This document shows positions 33,719-47,745 of a stretch of DNA of 64,000 nt, piece by piece. This stretch comes from Streptomyces spororaveus. GTDB taxonomy: Bacteria; Actinomycetota; Actinomycetes; Streptomycetales; Streptomycetaceae. Numbering within the stretch: position 1 is the first letter of the stretch; each line of letters starts with the position of its first letter. The position numbers and the translations under genes are program-made. Where the stretch lies: assembly GCF_016755875.1 (NCBI RefSeq), contig NZ_BNED01000005.1, positions 2,578,501-2,642,500 on the forward strand. The letters are read 5' to 3'. The notes below the pieces were generated by a model, which was not told the origin of the DNA, searched no databases, and worked only from the letters and a program-made list of their open reading frames with translations.

Positions 33719-34437
33719 GGACGGCGTCCCTTCATCCACAGCACGACGGGGGCGGCCAGGGCCGCGATCAGCACGGGCACCCCGGCGGGCAGTACGGGCA
33801 GGAAGCCGAGCCCGAGGACGAGCGCGAGGGCGGCCACGGCCCGCTCGGTGGAGGTCTTCAGCATCGGTGCCAGCAGGGCCAGGAACACGGCGGGTCCGGC
33901 GGCGTCCAGCCCCCAGGCCCTGGTGTCCCCGATGGCCTCGGCGCCGAGCGCGCCGAGCAGGGTGGTGAGGTTCCACAGCACGTAGAGGGTGAGCCCGGTG
34001 ACGGTGAAGCCGAGCCGGGCCGACCTCCGGTCGGGCTGGGCCAGCGCGACGGCGGTGGTCTCGTCGATCACCCAGTGCGCGGCGAGGGGCCGCAGGGGGC
34101 GGGGCAGCTTGAGCAGCTGCGACAGGCGCAGCCCGTAGAAGGCGTTGCGGGTCCCGAGGAAGAAGGCCCCGGCGGCGGCGGTGAACGGGTTTCCGCCCGC
34201 CGCGAGCGCCCCGACCAGGGCGAACTGCGAGGCGCCGGTGAAGACGAGCAGGCTCAGCACACAGGCCTGCAGGGTGCTGATGCCGACCCCGGCGGCGGTC
34301 ACCCCGAAGGCGAACCCGGACAGGCCGACGGCGACGCCGACCCCCAGCGCGTCCCGTACGACCGCGGCCCGCGGCCGTACCCCGGGTGCCGGTGTCTCTC
34401 GTATCTCTGGCTCGGTGACCAGCTGCTTCTCTCCCAC
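33715..34437 (-). CDS. azlC: Branched-chain amino acid permease AzlC
   Basis: 240 aa, GTG start. Membrane protein with AzlC hallmarks: LGVGVAVGLSGFAFGVTAAG, LLVFTGASQFALVGALAAGG, FFLGTRNAFYGLRLSQLL, and HWVIDETTAVALAQ. First gene of the azlCD pair. An AraC-type regulator gene lies downstream on the same strand. Confidence 0.9.
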   Translation of the reverse strand: MGEKQLVTEPEIRETPAPGVRPRAAVVRDALGVGVAVGLSGFAFGVTAAGVGISTLQACVLSLLVFTGASQFALVGALAAGGNPFTAAAGAFFLGTRNAFYGLRLSQLLKLPRPLRPLAAHWVIDETTAVALAQPDRRSARLGFTVTGLTLYVLWNLTTLLGALGAEAIGDTRAWGLDAAGPAVFLALLAPMLKTSTERAVAALALVLGLGFLPVLPAGVPVLIAALAAPVVLWMKGRRP

Positions 34438-34562
34438 GCCCCGAAACTACGCGGGGCCGGGCCGAACGGTCTTGTACGTTCTTGCGCGCGCGGAGGCCAT
34501 TCCGGGCCCGGTCCCGGTCCGGTCCGGGCCCGGCACGATCCGGGAGAGGGGGCCGGACCCCC

Positions 34563-35396
34563 CTAGGCGGCCCGCTCCCGCCGGTAGGCCCCCGGTGGGA
34601 CCCCCACGATGCGGGTGAAGTGCCGGTTCAGGTGGGGCTGGTCGGTGAAGCCGACGGCGACGGCCGCCTCCGCGGGCGCCGTGCCCGCGTCCAGGAGCCT
34701 GCGCGCCTGCCGGACGCGGGCGTCGGTCAGCCAGGTGTGCGGCGGCATCCCGTACCGCCCGCGGAAGGCCCGCAGCAGGGCGAAGGGGCTCGTGCCCAGC
34801 TCCGCCGCGAGCTGCTCCAGCGACGGCGGGTCCGCCATCCGGGCCTGCAGCACCGCGCGGGCCGCCACCGCGTCGGCGCCGCCCGCGCCACGGACCGTAC
34901 GGGCGGGCAGCGGTCCCGCGTGCCGGATCAGCATCCGGGCGACCACCCCCCGCAGGAGCGTGTCGGCGGCCAGCGCGTTCCCGGCCTCGGCGGCCCGGTG
35001 CACCTCGGTGATGGTGCGCGAGGCCTGCGGGTCGGCGACGATGTCGGCGGTGAAGCCGGGGGTGCCGCGCAGGGTGCCGATCTCTTCGGCGACCTCGGCG
35101 ATCAGCTCGCCGGAGGGGTAGAGGGTGGCGTACGCCCAGCCCTCGGGCGCCCCGGCGCGCGCCGTGTGGGGCACCTCGGGGTTGATCAGGACCACACTGC
35201 CCGGGCCGGCGCGCACGGTGTGGCCGGGAAGACCGACCTCCTCGACGCCTCCGGTCACGGCCGCGATGACGTACCCGTCGTGCGCGTGGCGGGGGAAGGT
35301 GTGGCGTACGTAGTGGGCGCGCAGCAGGTCCAGCCCGGGCAGTTCCGGGTACTGCCAGTGCCGTGCCCACTCCCCGCGGGCCTCGTCCGTCCCCAT
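34563..35396 (-). CDS. AraC family transcriptional regulator
   Basis: 277 aa. An N-terminal cupin sensor (about 15-90: HTFPRHAHDGYVIAAVTGG, PGSVVLINPEVPHTA) and two C-terminal HTHs (about 180-275: LEQLAAELGTSPFALLRAFR, then VGFTDQPHLNRHFTRIVGVP). This arrangement is the type often encoded beside azlCD exporters, so it may activate them. It is divergent from lhr across about 80 bp. Confidence 0.9.
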   Translation of the reverse strand: MGTDEARGEWARHWQYPELPGLDLLRAHYVRHTFPRHAHDGYVIAAVTGGVEEVGLPGHTVRAGPGSVVLINPEVPHTARAGAPEGWAYATLYPSGELIAEVAEEIGTLRGTPGFTADIVADPQASRTITEVHRAAEAGNALAADTLLRGVVARMLIRHAGPLPARTVRGAGGADAVAARAVLQARMADPPSLEQLAAELGTSPFALLRAFRGRYGMPPHTWLTDARVRQARRLLDAGTAPAEAAVAVGFTDQPHLNRHFTRIVGVPPGAYRRERAA

Positions 35397-35476
35397 CCCC
35401 CCATTCTGCGCCCCCTCGCCGACGCGCGTTTGCCCAGGTCCGGGCCGTTGTCAGTGGCCGGGTGCACGATGGGGGC

Positions 35477-40066
<4,590 letters not shown>

Positions 40067-40117
40067 CAGCCGCAAACGGTCCCGACTGTGCCACTGACGT
40101 CCTGAACATGTCACAAA

Positions 40118-40132
40118 GCCGTCGCCGACGGC
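40118..40132. terminator. Short hairpin after lhr
   Basis: GCCGTCGCCGACGGC is self-complementary apart from a 3-nt loop and lies 50 bp after the lhr stop. There is no U-tract. Confidence 0.35.
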
Positions 40133-40221
40133 CTCTGAGCTGGCCGATCCGCTTATTGATCCTTTATCAAGATGATCACAGGCGTTGCACTGGCAATGCA
40201 CAGTCATGGGGGACGAGAAGA

Positions 40222-40893
40222 ATGAGCACCATCAGCATGCGCAGCACCACCCTCGGCGCGGTCGCCCTGACCGTCGTCGGCAGCCTGGCCCTGACCGGTT
40301 GCAAGAACGGCGACGAAGAGCTCCCGGCGCAGCCGGCCGCCTCCGCCCCGGGCAGCGCCCCGGCCTCCTCCGGCGCCCCGGCCAGCCCTGCGACCGGAGG
40401 CAGCGCCGCCCCCGCCGGGGCCCCGGGCACGGCGAAGTCCGGCCAGGTCTTCAAGATCGGCGAGGCGGCGGAGATCCCCTACGACTACGGCGACTTCAAG
40501 GGCAGCCGGGTCGCCCTCACCGTCACCACGATCGAGCAGGGCACGCCCGCCGACCTGGATGGGCTGAACCTCGGCGACAAGGCGAACGGCAAGGTCCCGT
40601 ACTACATCCGCTACACGGTCAAGAACATCGGTACCACGGACATGTCGTACGCGTCGGTCGGCCACGTCAAGGGCCTGCTCGGGGACGGCACCGAGGCCCA
40701 GAGCCTTGCGGTCATCGGCAAGTTCGAGAAGTGCAAGGAGGAGTCCATGCCGAAGGGCTTCGCCAACGGCCAGACCCAGACCAGCTGCGCGATAGCCCTC
40801 GCCCCGTCGGCCCAGACGAAGGTCGCCGGGGCCGAGTACTGGGGCAACCCGTACAACGCGGCGAGCAAGGGCAAGGGCATCGCCTGGAAGTAA
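40222..40893 (+). CDS. Lipoprotein with DUF4352-like domain
   Basis: 223 aa. A lipobox LALTGC places Cys27. An Ala/Pro/Ser/Gly-rich linker (about 33-75) follows, then an immunoglobulin-like domain (about 82-223) with the pattern seen in DUF4352 proteins: EIPYDYGDFKGSRVALTVTT, YYIRYTVKNIGTTDMSYA, and two Cys (KFEKCKEE and TSCAIAL) likely disulfide-bonded. The RBS is GGGGGACGAGAAGA. Surface-anchored, function unknown. Confidence 0.85.
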   Translation: MSTISMRSTTLGAVALTVVGSLALTGCKNGDEELPAQPAASAPGSAPASSGAPASPATGGSAAPAGAPGTAKSGQVFKIGEAAEIPYDYGDFKGSRVALTVTTIEQGTPADLDGLNLGDKANGKVPYYIRYTVKNIGTTDMSYASVGHVKGLLGDGTEAQSLAVIGKFEKCKEESMPKGFANGQTQTSCAIALAPSAQTKVAGAEYWGNPYNAASKGKGIAWK

Positions 40894-41287
40894 CCCCGTA
40901 ACCGAACCCCGCCCCGCACCACGCCAGGCCGGACCGCTGCCCCGGGCGGCGGGGCCGGGCCACGGTCGGGGCTCCGGCCGGCCTGCGCCGCCAGGTCACC
41001 GGCGAGCGGGTACCCGCGCCCCGGGAGGAGCCCCTCCCCTCGGCCGGGCAGCCTCACGGGCGCCGCCCCGCACCGCCCGGAGCGGATCGGGCCGCGCCGG
41101 ACGGTGAGCCGGGCCAGCAGCGACACCGTCCGGCCCCGGCGCCGGGGAACCCGCACGACGCACCGCCCCAGCGCGCACCGGCAGGCAGGACGGGCCCGCG
41201 GCCCACCCGCACCGGCAGGCACCGGCAGGCACCGGCAGGCACCGGCAGGCACCGGCAGGCACCGGCAGGCACCGGCACAATGAAGCC
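40894..41287. other. GC-rich intergenic region ahead of the nei-type gene
   Basis: About 390 bp with no supported gene; minus-strand frames here are low-complexity shadows. Its last 77 bp hold a 10-bp tandem repeat. I see no clear promoter. Confidence 0.6.
41211..41277. repeat. Ten-base tandem repeat just upstream of the DNA glycosylase gene
   Basis: Six exact copies of ACCGGCAGGC plus 7 further bases, ending 11 nt before the ATG at 41288. Each unit contains an AGG, so the copies nearest the gene are the only visible Shine-Dalgarno-like sequence. The 10-bp period is close to one helical turn. Confidence 0.92.
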
Positions 41288-42082
41288 ATGCCCGAAGGCG
41301 ACAGCATCCGGCGCGCGGCGACCCGGCTCCACACCGCCCTCGCAGGCCGCACGCTCACCCGCAGCGACCTGCGCGTCCCCCGCTTCGCCCTCGCCGACCT
41401 CACCGGCCGGGTCACCCTCGACGTCACCCCCCGCGGCAAGCACCTCCTCGCCCGCTTCGAGGGCGGCCTCACCCTGCACAGCCACCTCCGGATGGACGGC
41501 GCCTGGCATGTCTTCGCCGCCGGCGAGAAATGGCGCGGCGGCCCGGACCACGAGATCCGCGCCGTCCTCGGCACGGCCGACCACACCGCCGTCGGCTACC
41601 GGCTCCCCGTCCTGGAGCTGATCCGCACCGCCGAGGAGGACCGCGCCGTGGGCCACCTCGGCCCCGACCTCCTCGGCCCGGACTGGGATCCGGCACTCGC
41701 CGCCGCCCACCTCCTCGCCGCCCCCGAGCGCGCCCTCGGCGAGGCCCTGCTGGACCAGCGCAACCTCGCCGGGATCGGCAACATCTACAAGTCCGAGCTG
41801 TGCTTCCTGGCCCAGGTCACCCCGTGGACCCCGGTCGGCACGCTCCCCGAGTCCGCCCTCCCCCGGCTGGCCGCCGCCGCCCACCGGCTGCTGTCCGCGA
41901 ACACCGGCGATCGCCCGGGCCCGCGCAACACGACCGGCATCCACCGCCCCGGCCAGGACCTCTTCGTCTACGGCCGCGCGCACCGCCCCTGCCTGCGCTG
42001 CGGCACCCCCGTCCGCGAGGCCCCCCAGGACGGCCGACCCACCTACTGGTGCCCCCGCTGCCAGCAGGGCCCCACACCCTAG
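41288..42082 (+). CDS. Fpg/Nei family DNA glycosylase (endonuclease VIII type)
   Basis: 264 aa. The catalytic N-terminus is P2-E3 (MPEGDSIRRAATRLHTAL). The H2TH region is LDQRNLAGIGNIYKSELCF, and the C-terminal zinc finger has CLRCG ... YWCPRCQ. It excises oxidised pyrimidines and cleaves the AP site. The MPEGD start is the Nei2 type rather than Fpg's MPELPE. It is preceded directly by a 10-bp minisatellite, so expression may vary with copy number. Confidence 0.93.
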   Translation: MPEGDSIRRAATRLHTALAGRTLTRSDLRVPRFALADLTGRVTLDVTPRGKHLLARFEGGLTLHSHLRMDGAWHVFAAGEKWRGGPDHEIRAVLGTADHTAVGYRLPVLELIRTAEEDRAVGHLGPDLLGPDWDPALAAAHLLAAPERALGEALLDQRNLAGIGNIYKSELCFLAQVTPWTPVGTLPESALPRLAAAAHRLLSANTGDRPGPRNTTGIHRPGQDLFVYGRAHRPCLRCGTPVREAPQDGRPTYWCPRCQQGPTP

Positions 42083-42132
42083 GGGTGTCCTGCCGCCACT
42101 GCCCCCGACCCGAACCGACCCCGCCCCACAGA

Positions 42133-42162
42133 TTGACGGTCCGTCAGATACGGTCGTACGGT
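42133..42162 (+). promoter_or_regulatory. SDR promoter with TetR-like palindrome
   Basis: TTGACG (42133-42138) and TACGGT (42157-42162) are spaced 18 bp and the ATG starts 6 nt later, suggesting a leaderless transcript. The perfect palindrome TGACGGTCCGTCA (42134-42146) overlaps the -35. It is of a type bound by TetR regulators of lipid and acyl-CoA genes. No TetR gene is adjacent. Confidence 0.5.
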
Positions 42163-42168
42163 CCCGGC

Positions 42169-42939
42169 ATGCCCACACCCACAGCCCCGTACGGCCTCAC
42201 CGGCCGCACCGCCCTGATCACCGGCGCCGCCAGCGGCATCGGCCGCGCCACCGCCGTGCTGCTCGCAGAGGCGGGCGCGCACGTGCACTGCGCGGACCGC
42301 GACGAGCAGGGCCTCGCCGAGACGGCCGCCCTCGTCGCCAAGGCCGGCGGCGCCGCCACCGTCCACGCCCTCGACGTCACCGACCGGGCCGCGCTGCGCA
42401 CGGCCGTCGCCGCGGCCGGTCCGCTCGACATCACGGCCGCCATCGCCGGGGTCATGCACACGAGCAGCGTCCTGGAGACGGCCGACGAGGACCTCGACCG
42501 GATCCTGGACATCAACTTCAAGGGGGTCCTGCGGACCTGCCAGGAGGCCGCCCGCGCCATGATCGCGGCCGGTCGCCCCGGCTCGATCGTCACCATGGCC
42601 TCCGGGGCCGTGGACGCCGCCCAGCCCGGCCTGCTCTGCTACAGCGCCGCCAAGGCCGCCGTCGTCCAGCTGACCAAGACCCTCGCCACCGAGGCCGGCC
42701 CGCACGGCATACGCGTCAACGCGGTCGCCCCGGGTTGGATCCGCACCCCCATGACCGGCCGCCACAGCCCCGAGGTCCAGGAGCAGACCGAGGCCGTGAT
42801 GGTCCGTATGTCCCCGCTGCGCCGGGTCGGCGAGCCCGAGGACATCGCCCGGGCGGTGCTCTACCTGGCCTCGGACGCCTCGTCCTTCATGACGGGCCAG
42901 ATCCTTCGCCCGAACGGTGGGGTGTCCATGCCCTGGTAG
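42169..42939 (+). CDS. Short-chain dehydrogenase/reductase
   Basis: 256 aa. Classical SDR: the cofactor motif TGAASGIGRATAVLLAEAG at residues 19-37, CADRDEQ acidic residue (NAD preference), DVTD, the active-site YSAAK motif with catalytic Tyr and Lys, and the preceding Ser in MASGAVDAAQPG. NAVAPGWIRTPMT follows. Substrate unknown; the TGACGGTCCGTCA site suggests fatty-acid or steroid-type metabolism. Confidence 0.92.
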   Translation: MPTPTAPYGLTGRTALITGAASGIGRATAVLLAEAGAHVHCADRDEQGLAETAALVAKAGGAATVHALDVTDRAALRTAVAAAGPLDITAAIAGVMHTSSVLETADEDLDRILDINFKGVLRTCQEAARAMIAAGRPGSIVTMASGAVDAAQPGLLCYSAAKAAVVQLTKTLATEAGPHGIRVNAVAPGWIRTPMTGRHSPEVQEQTEAVMVRMSPLRRVGEPEDIARAVLYLASDASSFMTGQILRPNGGVSMPW

Positions 42940-43168
42940 CCCCGTCGGCCGCCCGCAGCGCCTTCCGCCGTGCCGTGCGCACCGGGCCCGGCACACAGTG
43001 CACCGGCAGCAGCCCCAGCCCCCAGCCGCCCACCGCCACCGCGCCCTCCACCGCCCCGGACTCGGCGGGCACCAGCACCAGCCGCAGTACGGCCCACCAC
43101 CACAGCGCCCCGACCGTCAGCGCGAGGACCGACACCGCGGGTATGCGTATGCGCAGCGACCGCCGCAC
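42887..43168 (-). CDS. Small two-helix membrane protein (93 aa)
   Basis: GTG 43168 with GGAGG 6 nt upstream. VRRSLRIRIPAVSVLALTVG begins a first membrane segment, followed by a short acidic loop (VPAESGAVEG) and a second segment (AVAVGGWGLGLLPVHCV), then a basic tail. No family recognised. The 3' end overlaps the convergent SDR gene by 53 bp. It follows clgR on the same strand. Confidence 0.55.
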   Translation of the reverse strand: MRRSLRIRIPAVSVLALTVGALWWWAVLRLVLVPAESGAVEGAVAVGGWGLGLLPVHCVPGPVRTARRKALRAADGATRAWTPHRSGEGSGPS

Positions 43169-43312
43169 GACTGCCTCCCAGGGGCCGGAACCCGGACGGC
43201 CCCCATCCTCCCGCACCCCTCGCGCGCCCGCACCCAGAACGGCCGGGAGCCCCGGCCGGTGCACCAGGCACCGGCCGGGGCTCCGGCCACGCTCAAACAC
43301 GCACGTGCTCGC

Positions 43313-43690
43313 TCACGCGGCTACGACATTCACCGCTTCCGCAGGCGCCTTGATGGTCACCCGCTCCGGGCCCGTGACCGAAGCCATGGAGACCGAATTG
43401 AGCATCGGGCGGACCGGCACACTCACCGGTTCGCTTGCCGCGGCCGACTGTGCCAGCTCGGCCAGCGACAGTTCGTCACTGACTTCGCGCATCAGCTCGG
43501 ACATCCGTACGTCCAACGCGTCGCAGATCGCGGAGAGCAGCTCGGAGGATGCCTCCTTCTGCCCCCGCTCCACCTCGGAGAGATAGCCGAGAGAAACTCG
43601 GGCCGACGAGGAGACTTCGCGCAGAGTACGGCCCTGGCGCTGGCGCTGCCGACGCAGCACGTCACCCAGCAGGCGACGGAGCAGAATCAT
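43313..43690 (-). CDS. clgR: Clp gene regulator ClgR
   Basis: 125 aa from ATG 43690 with GAGGGAG upstream. XRE-type HTH (about 8-65: [40 protein letters not shown]). This matches actinobacterial ClgR, which activates clpP and other protease genes. The C-terminus ends VVAA; C-terminal alanines are known to make Streptomyces ClgR a ClpP substrate, giving feedback. Position after cinA-pgsA is conserved. Confidence 0.92.
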   Translation of the reverse strand: MILLRRLLGDVLRRQRQRQGRTLREVSSSARVSLGYLSEVERGQKEASSELLSAICDALDVRMSELMREVSDELSLAELAQSAAASEPVSVPVRPMLNSVSMASVTGPERVTIKAPAEAVNVVAA

Positions 43691-43799
43691 CGGTGGCTCC
43701 CTCCTCTGACCGTGTAGCCGCATCCTTCACGCCCCACCGTACCGCCTCGCGCCGCGGCCGTGCGGGGAGCGATGTCGTGTTCACTCAGGGCTGCAAACA

Positions 43800-44366
43800 T
43801 CAAATCCCCCCGTTCTGTTCCGTATCCTGCCTCCGCGCATTCTCACGGAGTTGGTCCGAGAGAAGCCTGAGCACTGTGCGTGCACTCTCCCTACGAATTT
43901 CCGCGCGGGAGCCTTTCAACCTCAGACGGACCGTTTTCCTGCCCCCTGGACCGTCCACCGCGACGAAAACGGTGCCCACCGGCTGCCCGTCCTGCGGCTC
44001 GGGACCGGCCACCCCGGTGGTCGAGATCCCCCACGAAGCCCCCATCACGCGCCGCACACCGGCCGCCATCTCGGCCGCGACCTGCGCGTTCACCGCGCCT
44101 TCGGCTTCAAGCAGTCCCGCGTCCACCCCGAGGACCAGGTGCTTGATCTCCGTCGCGTAGGCCGTGACCGCGCCGCGGAAGGACCGGGAGGCTCCGGGGA
44201 CGGCCGTGAGCCCGGCGGCCACCATGCCGCCGGTCAGGGATTCCGCCACGGCGAGGGTCTGGTCACTCTCCGCGAGCAGGCGCAGCGCCTCCGCGGCCTC
44301 TCCGGTCGCATCCACCGCTCCCGACGCGGATTCCGCCGCCGGAAAATCCCCCGCCGCGTCGGTCAC
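43800..44366 (-). CDS. CinA-family nicotinamide-nucleotide amidohydrolase
   Basis: 188 aa, GTG start overlapping the pgsA stop (GTGA). Only the C-terminal CinA/PncC amidase domain is present: LAVAESLTGGMVAAGLTAVP, SRSFRGAVTAYATEIKHLVL, GISTTGVAGPEPQDGQPVGT. It deamidates NMN to NaMN in pyridine-nucleotide recycling. The MoaB-like N-terminal domain of long CinA is absent, as usual in actinobacteria. Confidence 0.92.
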   Translation of the reverse strand: MTDAAGDFPAAESASGAVDATGEAAEALRLLAESDQTLAVAESLTGGMVAAGLTAVPGASRSFRGAVTAYATEIKHLVLGVDAGLLEAEGAVNAQVAAEMAAGVRRVMGASWGISTTGVAGPEPQDGQPVGTVFVAVDGPGGRKTVRLRLKGSRAEIRRESARTVLRLLSDQLRENARRQDTEQNGGI

Positions 44367-45019
44367 CTCGCGGCCCGCTCCGCGGCGAGACCCTGGCGGC
44401 GCAGCACGACCGCCTGACGGATGTAGTCCAAACCGGTGACAACGGTCAGCACGACGGCGATCGCCATCACCCAGAAGCGCATGGTCGCCAGCGCCCCGGT
44501 CAGGGCGAGTACGTACATGCCCACGGCCGTGCCCTGGGCCAGGGTCTTCATCTTTCCGCCCCGGCTGGCCGGAATCACTCCGTAGCGGATGACCCAGAAG
44601 CGGAGCAGGGTGATCCCGAGCTCCCGTCCGAGGATCACCCCGGTCACCCACCAGGGGAGGTCACCGAGCCAGGAGAGACAGATCAGCGCCGACCCCATGA
44701 TCGCCTTGTCGGCGATGGGGTCGGCGATCTTGCCGAAGTCCGTGACCAGGTTGTACGTCCGGGCCAGGTGCCCGTCGAAGATGTCCGTGATCATGGCGAC
44801 GGCGAACGCCGCCCAGGCCCAGGCCCGCCAGGCGGGGTCGTAGCCCCCGTCGGCGAGCAGCAGCAGGACGAAGCCCGGCACGAGCACGAGCCGGATCATC
44901 GTCAGGATGTTGGCGATGTTCCACAGGCTGGCCTGATTGACCGCCGCGGCCCCCAGCTTCGCGCCGGGTACGGGCCGGCGGCCGGCCTCGCCCGCCGCAG
45001 ATGCCGGGACTCCGGTCAT
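44363..45019 (-). CDS. pgsA: CDP-diacylglycerol-glycerol-3-phosphate 3-phosphatidyltransferase
   Basis: 218 aa. The CDP-alcohol phosphotransferase motif D-G-x2-A-R-x8-G-x3-D-x3-D is complete in [19 protein letters not shown] followed by PIAD. About four membrane helices follow. It makes phosphatidylglycerophosphate. The ATG overlaps the rimO stop by 4 bp and the 3' end overlaps cinA by 4 bp, giving a coupled rimO-pgsA-cinA operon. Confidence 0.95.
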   Translation of the reverse strand: MTGVPASAAGEAGRRPVPGAKLGAAAVNQASLWNIANILTMIRLVLVPGFVLLLLADGGYDPAWRAWAWAAFAVAMITDIFDGHLARTYNLVTDFGKIADPIADKAIMGSALICLSWLGDLPWWVTGVILGRELGITLLRFWVIRYGVIPASRGGKMKTLAQGTAVGMYVLALTGALATMRFWVMAIAVVLTVVTGLDYIRQAVVLRRQGLAAERAAR

Positions 45020-46503
45020 CCGGCCGCCTCCTCAAGATCCATGCCGAGGGGCTCGGCCACCAGGTCCACTCCCAGGGTGCCGACCACCTTTGCCGTGACG
45101 ATACGCCCGGGGACCAGACCCGTGCTGTCCGTGAAGACCACCTGGCCGTCCGTTTCGGGCGCCTGGTGCGCGGCACGCCCGTAGGCGCCCTCGCCGTCCT
45201 CGTCGACGGCTTCCACCGTCTCGACGAGCACTTCGAGAGTCTCCCCGATGCGCTCCTCGGCACGCTGCGAGGTGAGCTCCTCGGCGAGCCGCTGCATGTG
45301 CGCGAGCCGCTCGGCGATGGTGTCCTCGTCCAGCTTGTTCTCGTAGGTGACGGCCTCGGTGCCGTCCTCGTCGGAGTAGCCGAAGACGCCGATGGCGTCG
45401 AGGCGCGCGTGGGTGAGGAAACGCTCCAGCTCGGCGAAGTCCGATTCCTTCTCGCCCGGGAAGCCGACGATGAAGTTGGAGCGGACGCCCGCCGTCGGGG
45501 CCTTGGAGCGGATGGTGTCCAGCAGCTCCAGGAAGCGGTCGGTGTCACCGAAGCGGCGCATGGAGCGCAGCACGTCGGGGGCCGAGTGCTGGAAGGACAG
45601 GTCGAAGTACGGCACGACCTTGGGGGTCGAGGTGAGTACGTCGATCAGGCCGGGGCGCATCTCGGCGGGCTGGAGGTAGCTGACGCGGACGCGCTCGATG
45701 CCGTCCACCTCGGCGAGCTCGGGCAGCAGGGTCTCCAGCAGCCGGATGTCGCCGAGGTCCTTGCCGTAGGAGGTGTTGTTCTCGGAGACCAGCATGATCT
45801 CCTTGACGCCCTGCTCGGCGAGCCAGCGCGTCTCGCCCAGCACGTCGCTGGGGCGGCGGGAGATGAAGGAGCCGCGGAAGGACGGGATGGCGCAGAAGGA
45901 GCAGCGCCGGTCGCAGCCGGAGGCCAGCTTGACCGAGGCGACGGGGCTCTTGTCCAGGCGGCGGCGCAGCGGGGCGCGCGGCCCGGAGGCGGGCGCCAGG
46001 CCCTCGGGGAGGTCCGCGGGGGCGGCCTCGGGCTCCTGGGCGTGGCCGGGCAGGGCCACCTCGGCGTCCTGGCGGGCCGCGGGGCTGATCGGCAGCAGCT
46101 TGCGCCGGTCACGCGGGGTGTGGGAGGCGTGGATGCCGCCGTTGAGGATGGTCTGGAGGCGGTCGGAGATGTCGGCGTAGTCGTCGAATCCGAGGACTCC
46201 GTCGGCCTCGGGGAGCGCTTCGGCGAGTTCCTTGCCGTAGCGCTCGGCCATACAGCCGACGGCGACGACGGCCTGGGTCTTGCCGTGATCCTTGAGATCG
46301 TTGGCTTCCAGGAGGGCGTCTACGGAGTCCTTCTTGGCGGCTTCGACGAAGCCGCAGGTGTTGACGACGGCTACGTCCGCATCGGCGGCGTCCTCGACGA
46401 GCTCCCAGCCATCCGCCGCCAAGCGGCCTGCGAGCTCCTCCGAGTCCACCTCGTTACGGGCGCAGCCAAGAGTGACAAGGGCGACGGTACGGCGTTCGGG
46501 CAT
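45016..46503 (-). CDS. rimO: Ribosomal protein S12 methylthiotransferase RimO
   Basis: 495 aa from ATG 46503. The N-terminal UPF0004 domain has cluster Cys in [30 protein letters not shown] and VGCMAERYG. The radical-SAM motif CDRRCSFC lies at about 197-204, with a C-terminal TRAM domain. It adds a methylthio group to the Asp of S12. A Pro/Ala-rich insert (about 130-180) separates the first two domains. First gene of the coupled operon with pgsA. Confidence 0.97.
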   Translation of the reverse strand: MPERRTVALVTLGCARNEVDSEELAGRLAADGWELVEDAADADVAVVNTCGFVEAAKKDSVDALLEANDLKDHGKTQAVVAVGCMAERYGKELAEALPEADGVLGFDDYADISDRLQTILNGGIHASHTPRDRRKLLPISPAARQDAEVALPGHAQEPEAAPADLPEGLAPASGPRAPLRRRLDKSPVASVKLASGCDRRCSFCAIPSFRGSFISRRPSDVLGETRWLAEQGVKEIMLVSENNTSYGKDLGDIRLLETLLPELAEVDGIERVRVSYLQPAEMRPGLIDVLTSTPKVVPYFDLSFQHSAPDVLRSMRRFGDTDRFLELLDTIRSKAPTAGVRSNFIVGFPGEKESDFAELERFLTHARLDAIGVFGYSDEDGTEAVTYENKLDEDTIAERLAHMQRLAEELTSQRAEERIGETLEVLVETVEAVDEDGEGAYGRAAHQAPETDGQVVFTDSTGLVPGRIVTAKVVGTLGVDLVAEPLGMDLEEAAG

Positions 46504-46560
46504 GGACTCAAGACTACTTCGTCCCGGCGTCGGCCCCTGCCGCAAGTCCCCGTACAGCAA

Positions 46561-46594
46561 GATCCCCGGGGTGCGGCGCAGCACCCCGGGGATC
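46561..46594. terminator. Perfect hairpin between rodZ-like gene and rimO
   Basis: A 14-bp perfect stem (GATCCCCGGGGTGC and complement) around GGCGCA, 35 bp after the RodZ-like gene stop on the minus strand. Likely terminator, without a U-run. Confidence 0.6.
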
Positions 46595-46628
46595 CGGATC
46601 AAGCCTTCCGCCCTAGGGCGGGCCCGCC

Positions 46629-47525
46629 TCAGCCCGCCTGGGGCTGGTCCTGGGCAGGGTCGGCCTTCGTGTATTTCAGACGCTCCACCTGGCCCGACTG
46701 GAAGTCGTCCTTGATCTCCTTGCCGTTCACGAAGAGCTTCACGGCCCCGGCGTCGCCGAGCACGAGGTCGACGGACTCCTTGTCCGTGAAGGTCTTGGAC
46801 TCACCCTGCACGAGGGTGCCGTCGAAGAGCAGCCGGCCGGTGGAGTCCTTCGCGGAGATCCAGCTCTCGCCGGTGTCGGCCGTCAGGACCACGGTGACGA
46901 GGTCCTTGGGCGCGGCGGCGATCGCACTGTCCGAGGGCTCCGGCTTGGCCGCCGGCGGGGTCTGCTGGGACGGTACGACCGGCTTGGCGGCGCTCTGCTT
47001 GGGTGCGGGCTTGGGGGAGGCGGAACCTTCCGCCACCGGGCGCTTGTCCTTCTCGTCGCCACCGCTGAAGGCGGTGAAGCCCACGAAGCCGATCACGGCG
47101 ACGATGGCGGCGACCATGGCCGCGGTCCAGTTGGGCCGCTGCCGCTCGGGACGGATCCGCTCGGCGTCGAACATCGGCGCGGCGGGCGTGGGTGCCGGCC
47201 GGCCGCCGTGGGCCGCGTCGTAGCTCTCGACCAGCGGTGCCGGATCGAGGTTGACGGCGCGGGCGAGCGTACGGATGTGACCGCGGGCGTAGACGTCGCC
47301 GCCGCACCGCGTGAAGTCGTCCTCTTCGATCGCGTGCACGATCGGGATGCGCACGCGGGTGGTGGAACTGACCTCGTCGACGGTGAGCCCGGCGGCGATC
47401 CGGGCCTTCTTGAGGGCCGTCCCGATGGACGGGCCTTCGACGGGACGTTCGACGATGCGGTCCTCGGACCGGTCGTCGGTCGAAGGCCGCTCTTCTTCGG
47501 GGGAGTTGGAGTTGCCGATGGACAC
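46629..47525 (-). CDS. RodZ-like helix-turn-helix membrane protein (DUF4115)
   Basis: About 298 aa, GTG start at 47525. A cytoplasmic HTH_25 domain (about 35-105: [40 protein letters not shown]), a single membrane helix (about 133-155, [20 protein letters not shown]), a Lys/Pro/Ala-rich linker, and an extracytoplasmic DUF4115 domain (about 210-285, [20 protein letters not shown]). The layout equals RodZ. It sits next to ftsK, as is usual in Streptomyces. Longer frames lack an RBS. Confidence 0.88.
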   Translation of the reverse strand: MSIGNSNSPEEERPSTDDRSEDRIVERPVEGPSIGTALKKARIAAGLTVDEVSSTTRVRIPIVHAIEEDDFTRCGGDVYARGHIRTLARAVNLDPAPLVESYDAAHGGRPAPTPAAPMFDAERIRPERQRPNWTAAMVAAIVAVIGFVGFTAFSGGDEKDKRPVAEGSASPKPAPKQSAAKPVVPSQQTPPAAKPEPSDSAIAAAPKDLVTVVLTADTGESWISAKDSTGRLLFDGTLVQGESKTFTDKESVDLVLGDAGAVKLFVNGKEIKDDFQSGQVERLKYTKADPAQDQPQAG

Positions 47526-47745
47526 GTGGGCGCCTTTCGAGCGTGTAGCCACCTGCTGGAAGTCCAGTCTAGGGGGGTGACGAAAGGGTGGAGCAACCGG
47601 AGGGTGCACTCCCTACGCCATCCGAATGGCGAACGGAGGTCACGCTCCGGTGCGGCGGCCCGGCGCTGTGAGCCGTCTCGTGCGCCTACCGCCACCTCTC
47701 TTCAACTTGACGCGGGCCCAAGGGAAACGGTTGCCCGCGATTTCA

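Noticed and set aside
40611..41252. Minus-strand frame upstream of the nei-type gene
   Set aside because: Its N-terminal Pro-Ala-Gly-Ala-Cys-Arg repeats are just the translated 10-bp repeat, and the rest overlaps a real lipoprotein gene.
41211..41277. Possible CRISPR array
   Set aside because: The repeats are contiguous 10-mers without spacers, so it is a simple tandem repeat. No cas gene is present in the window.
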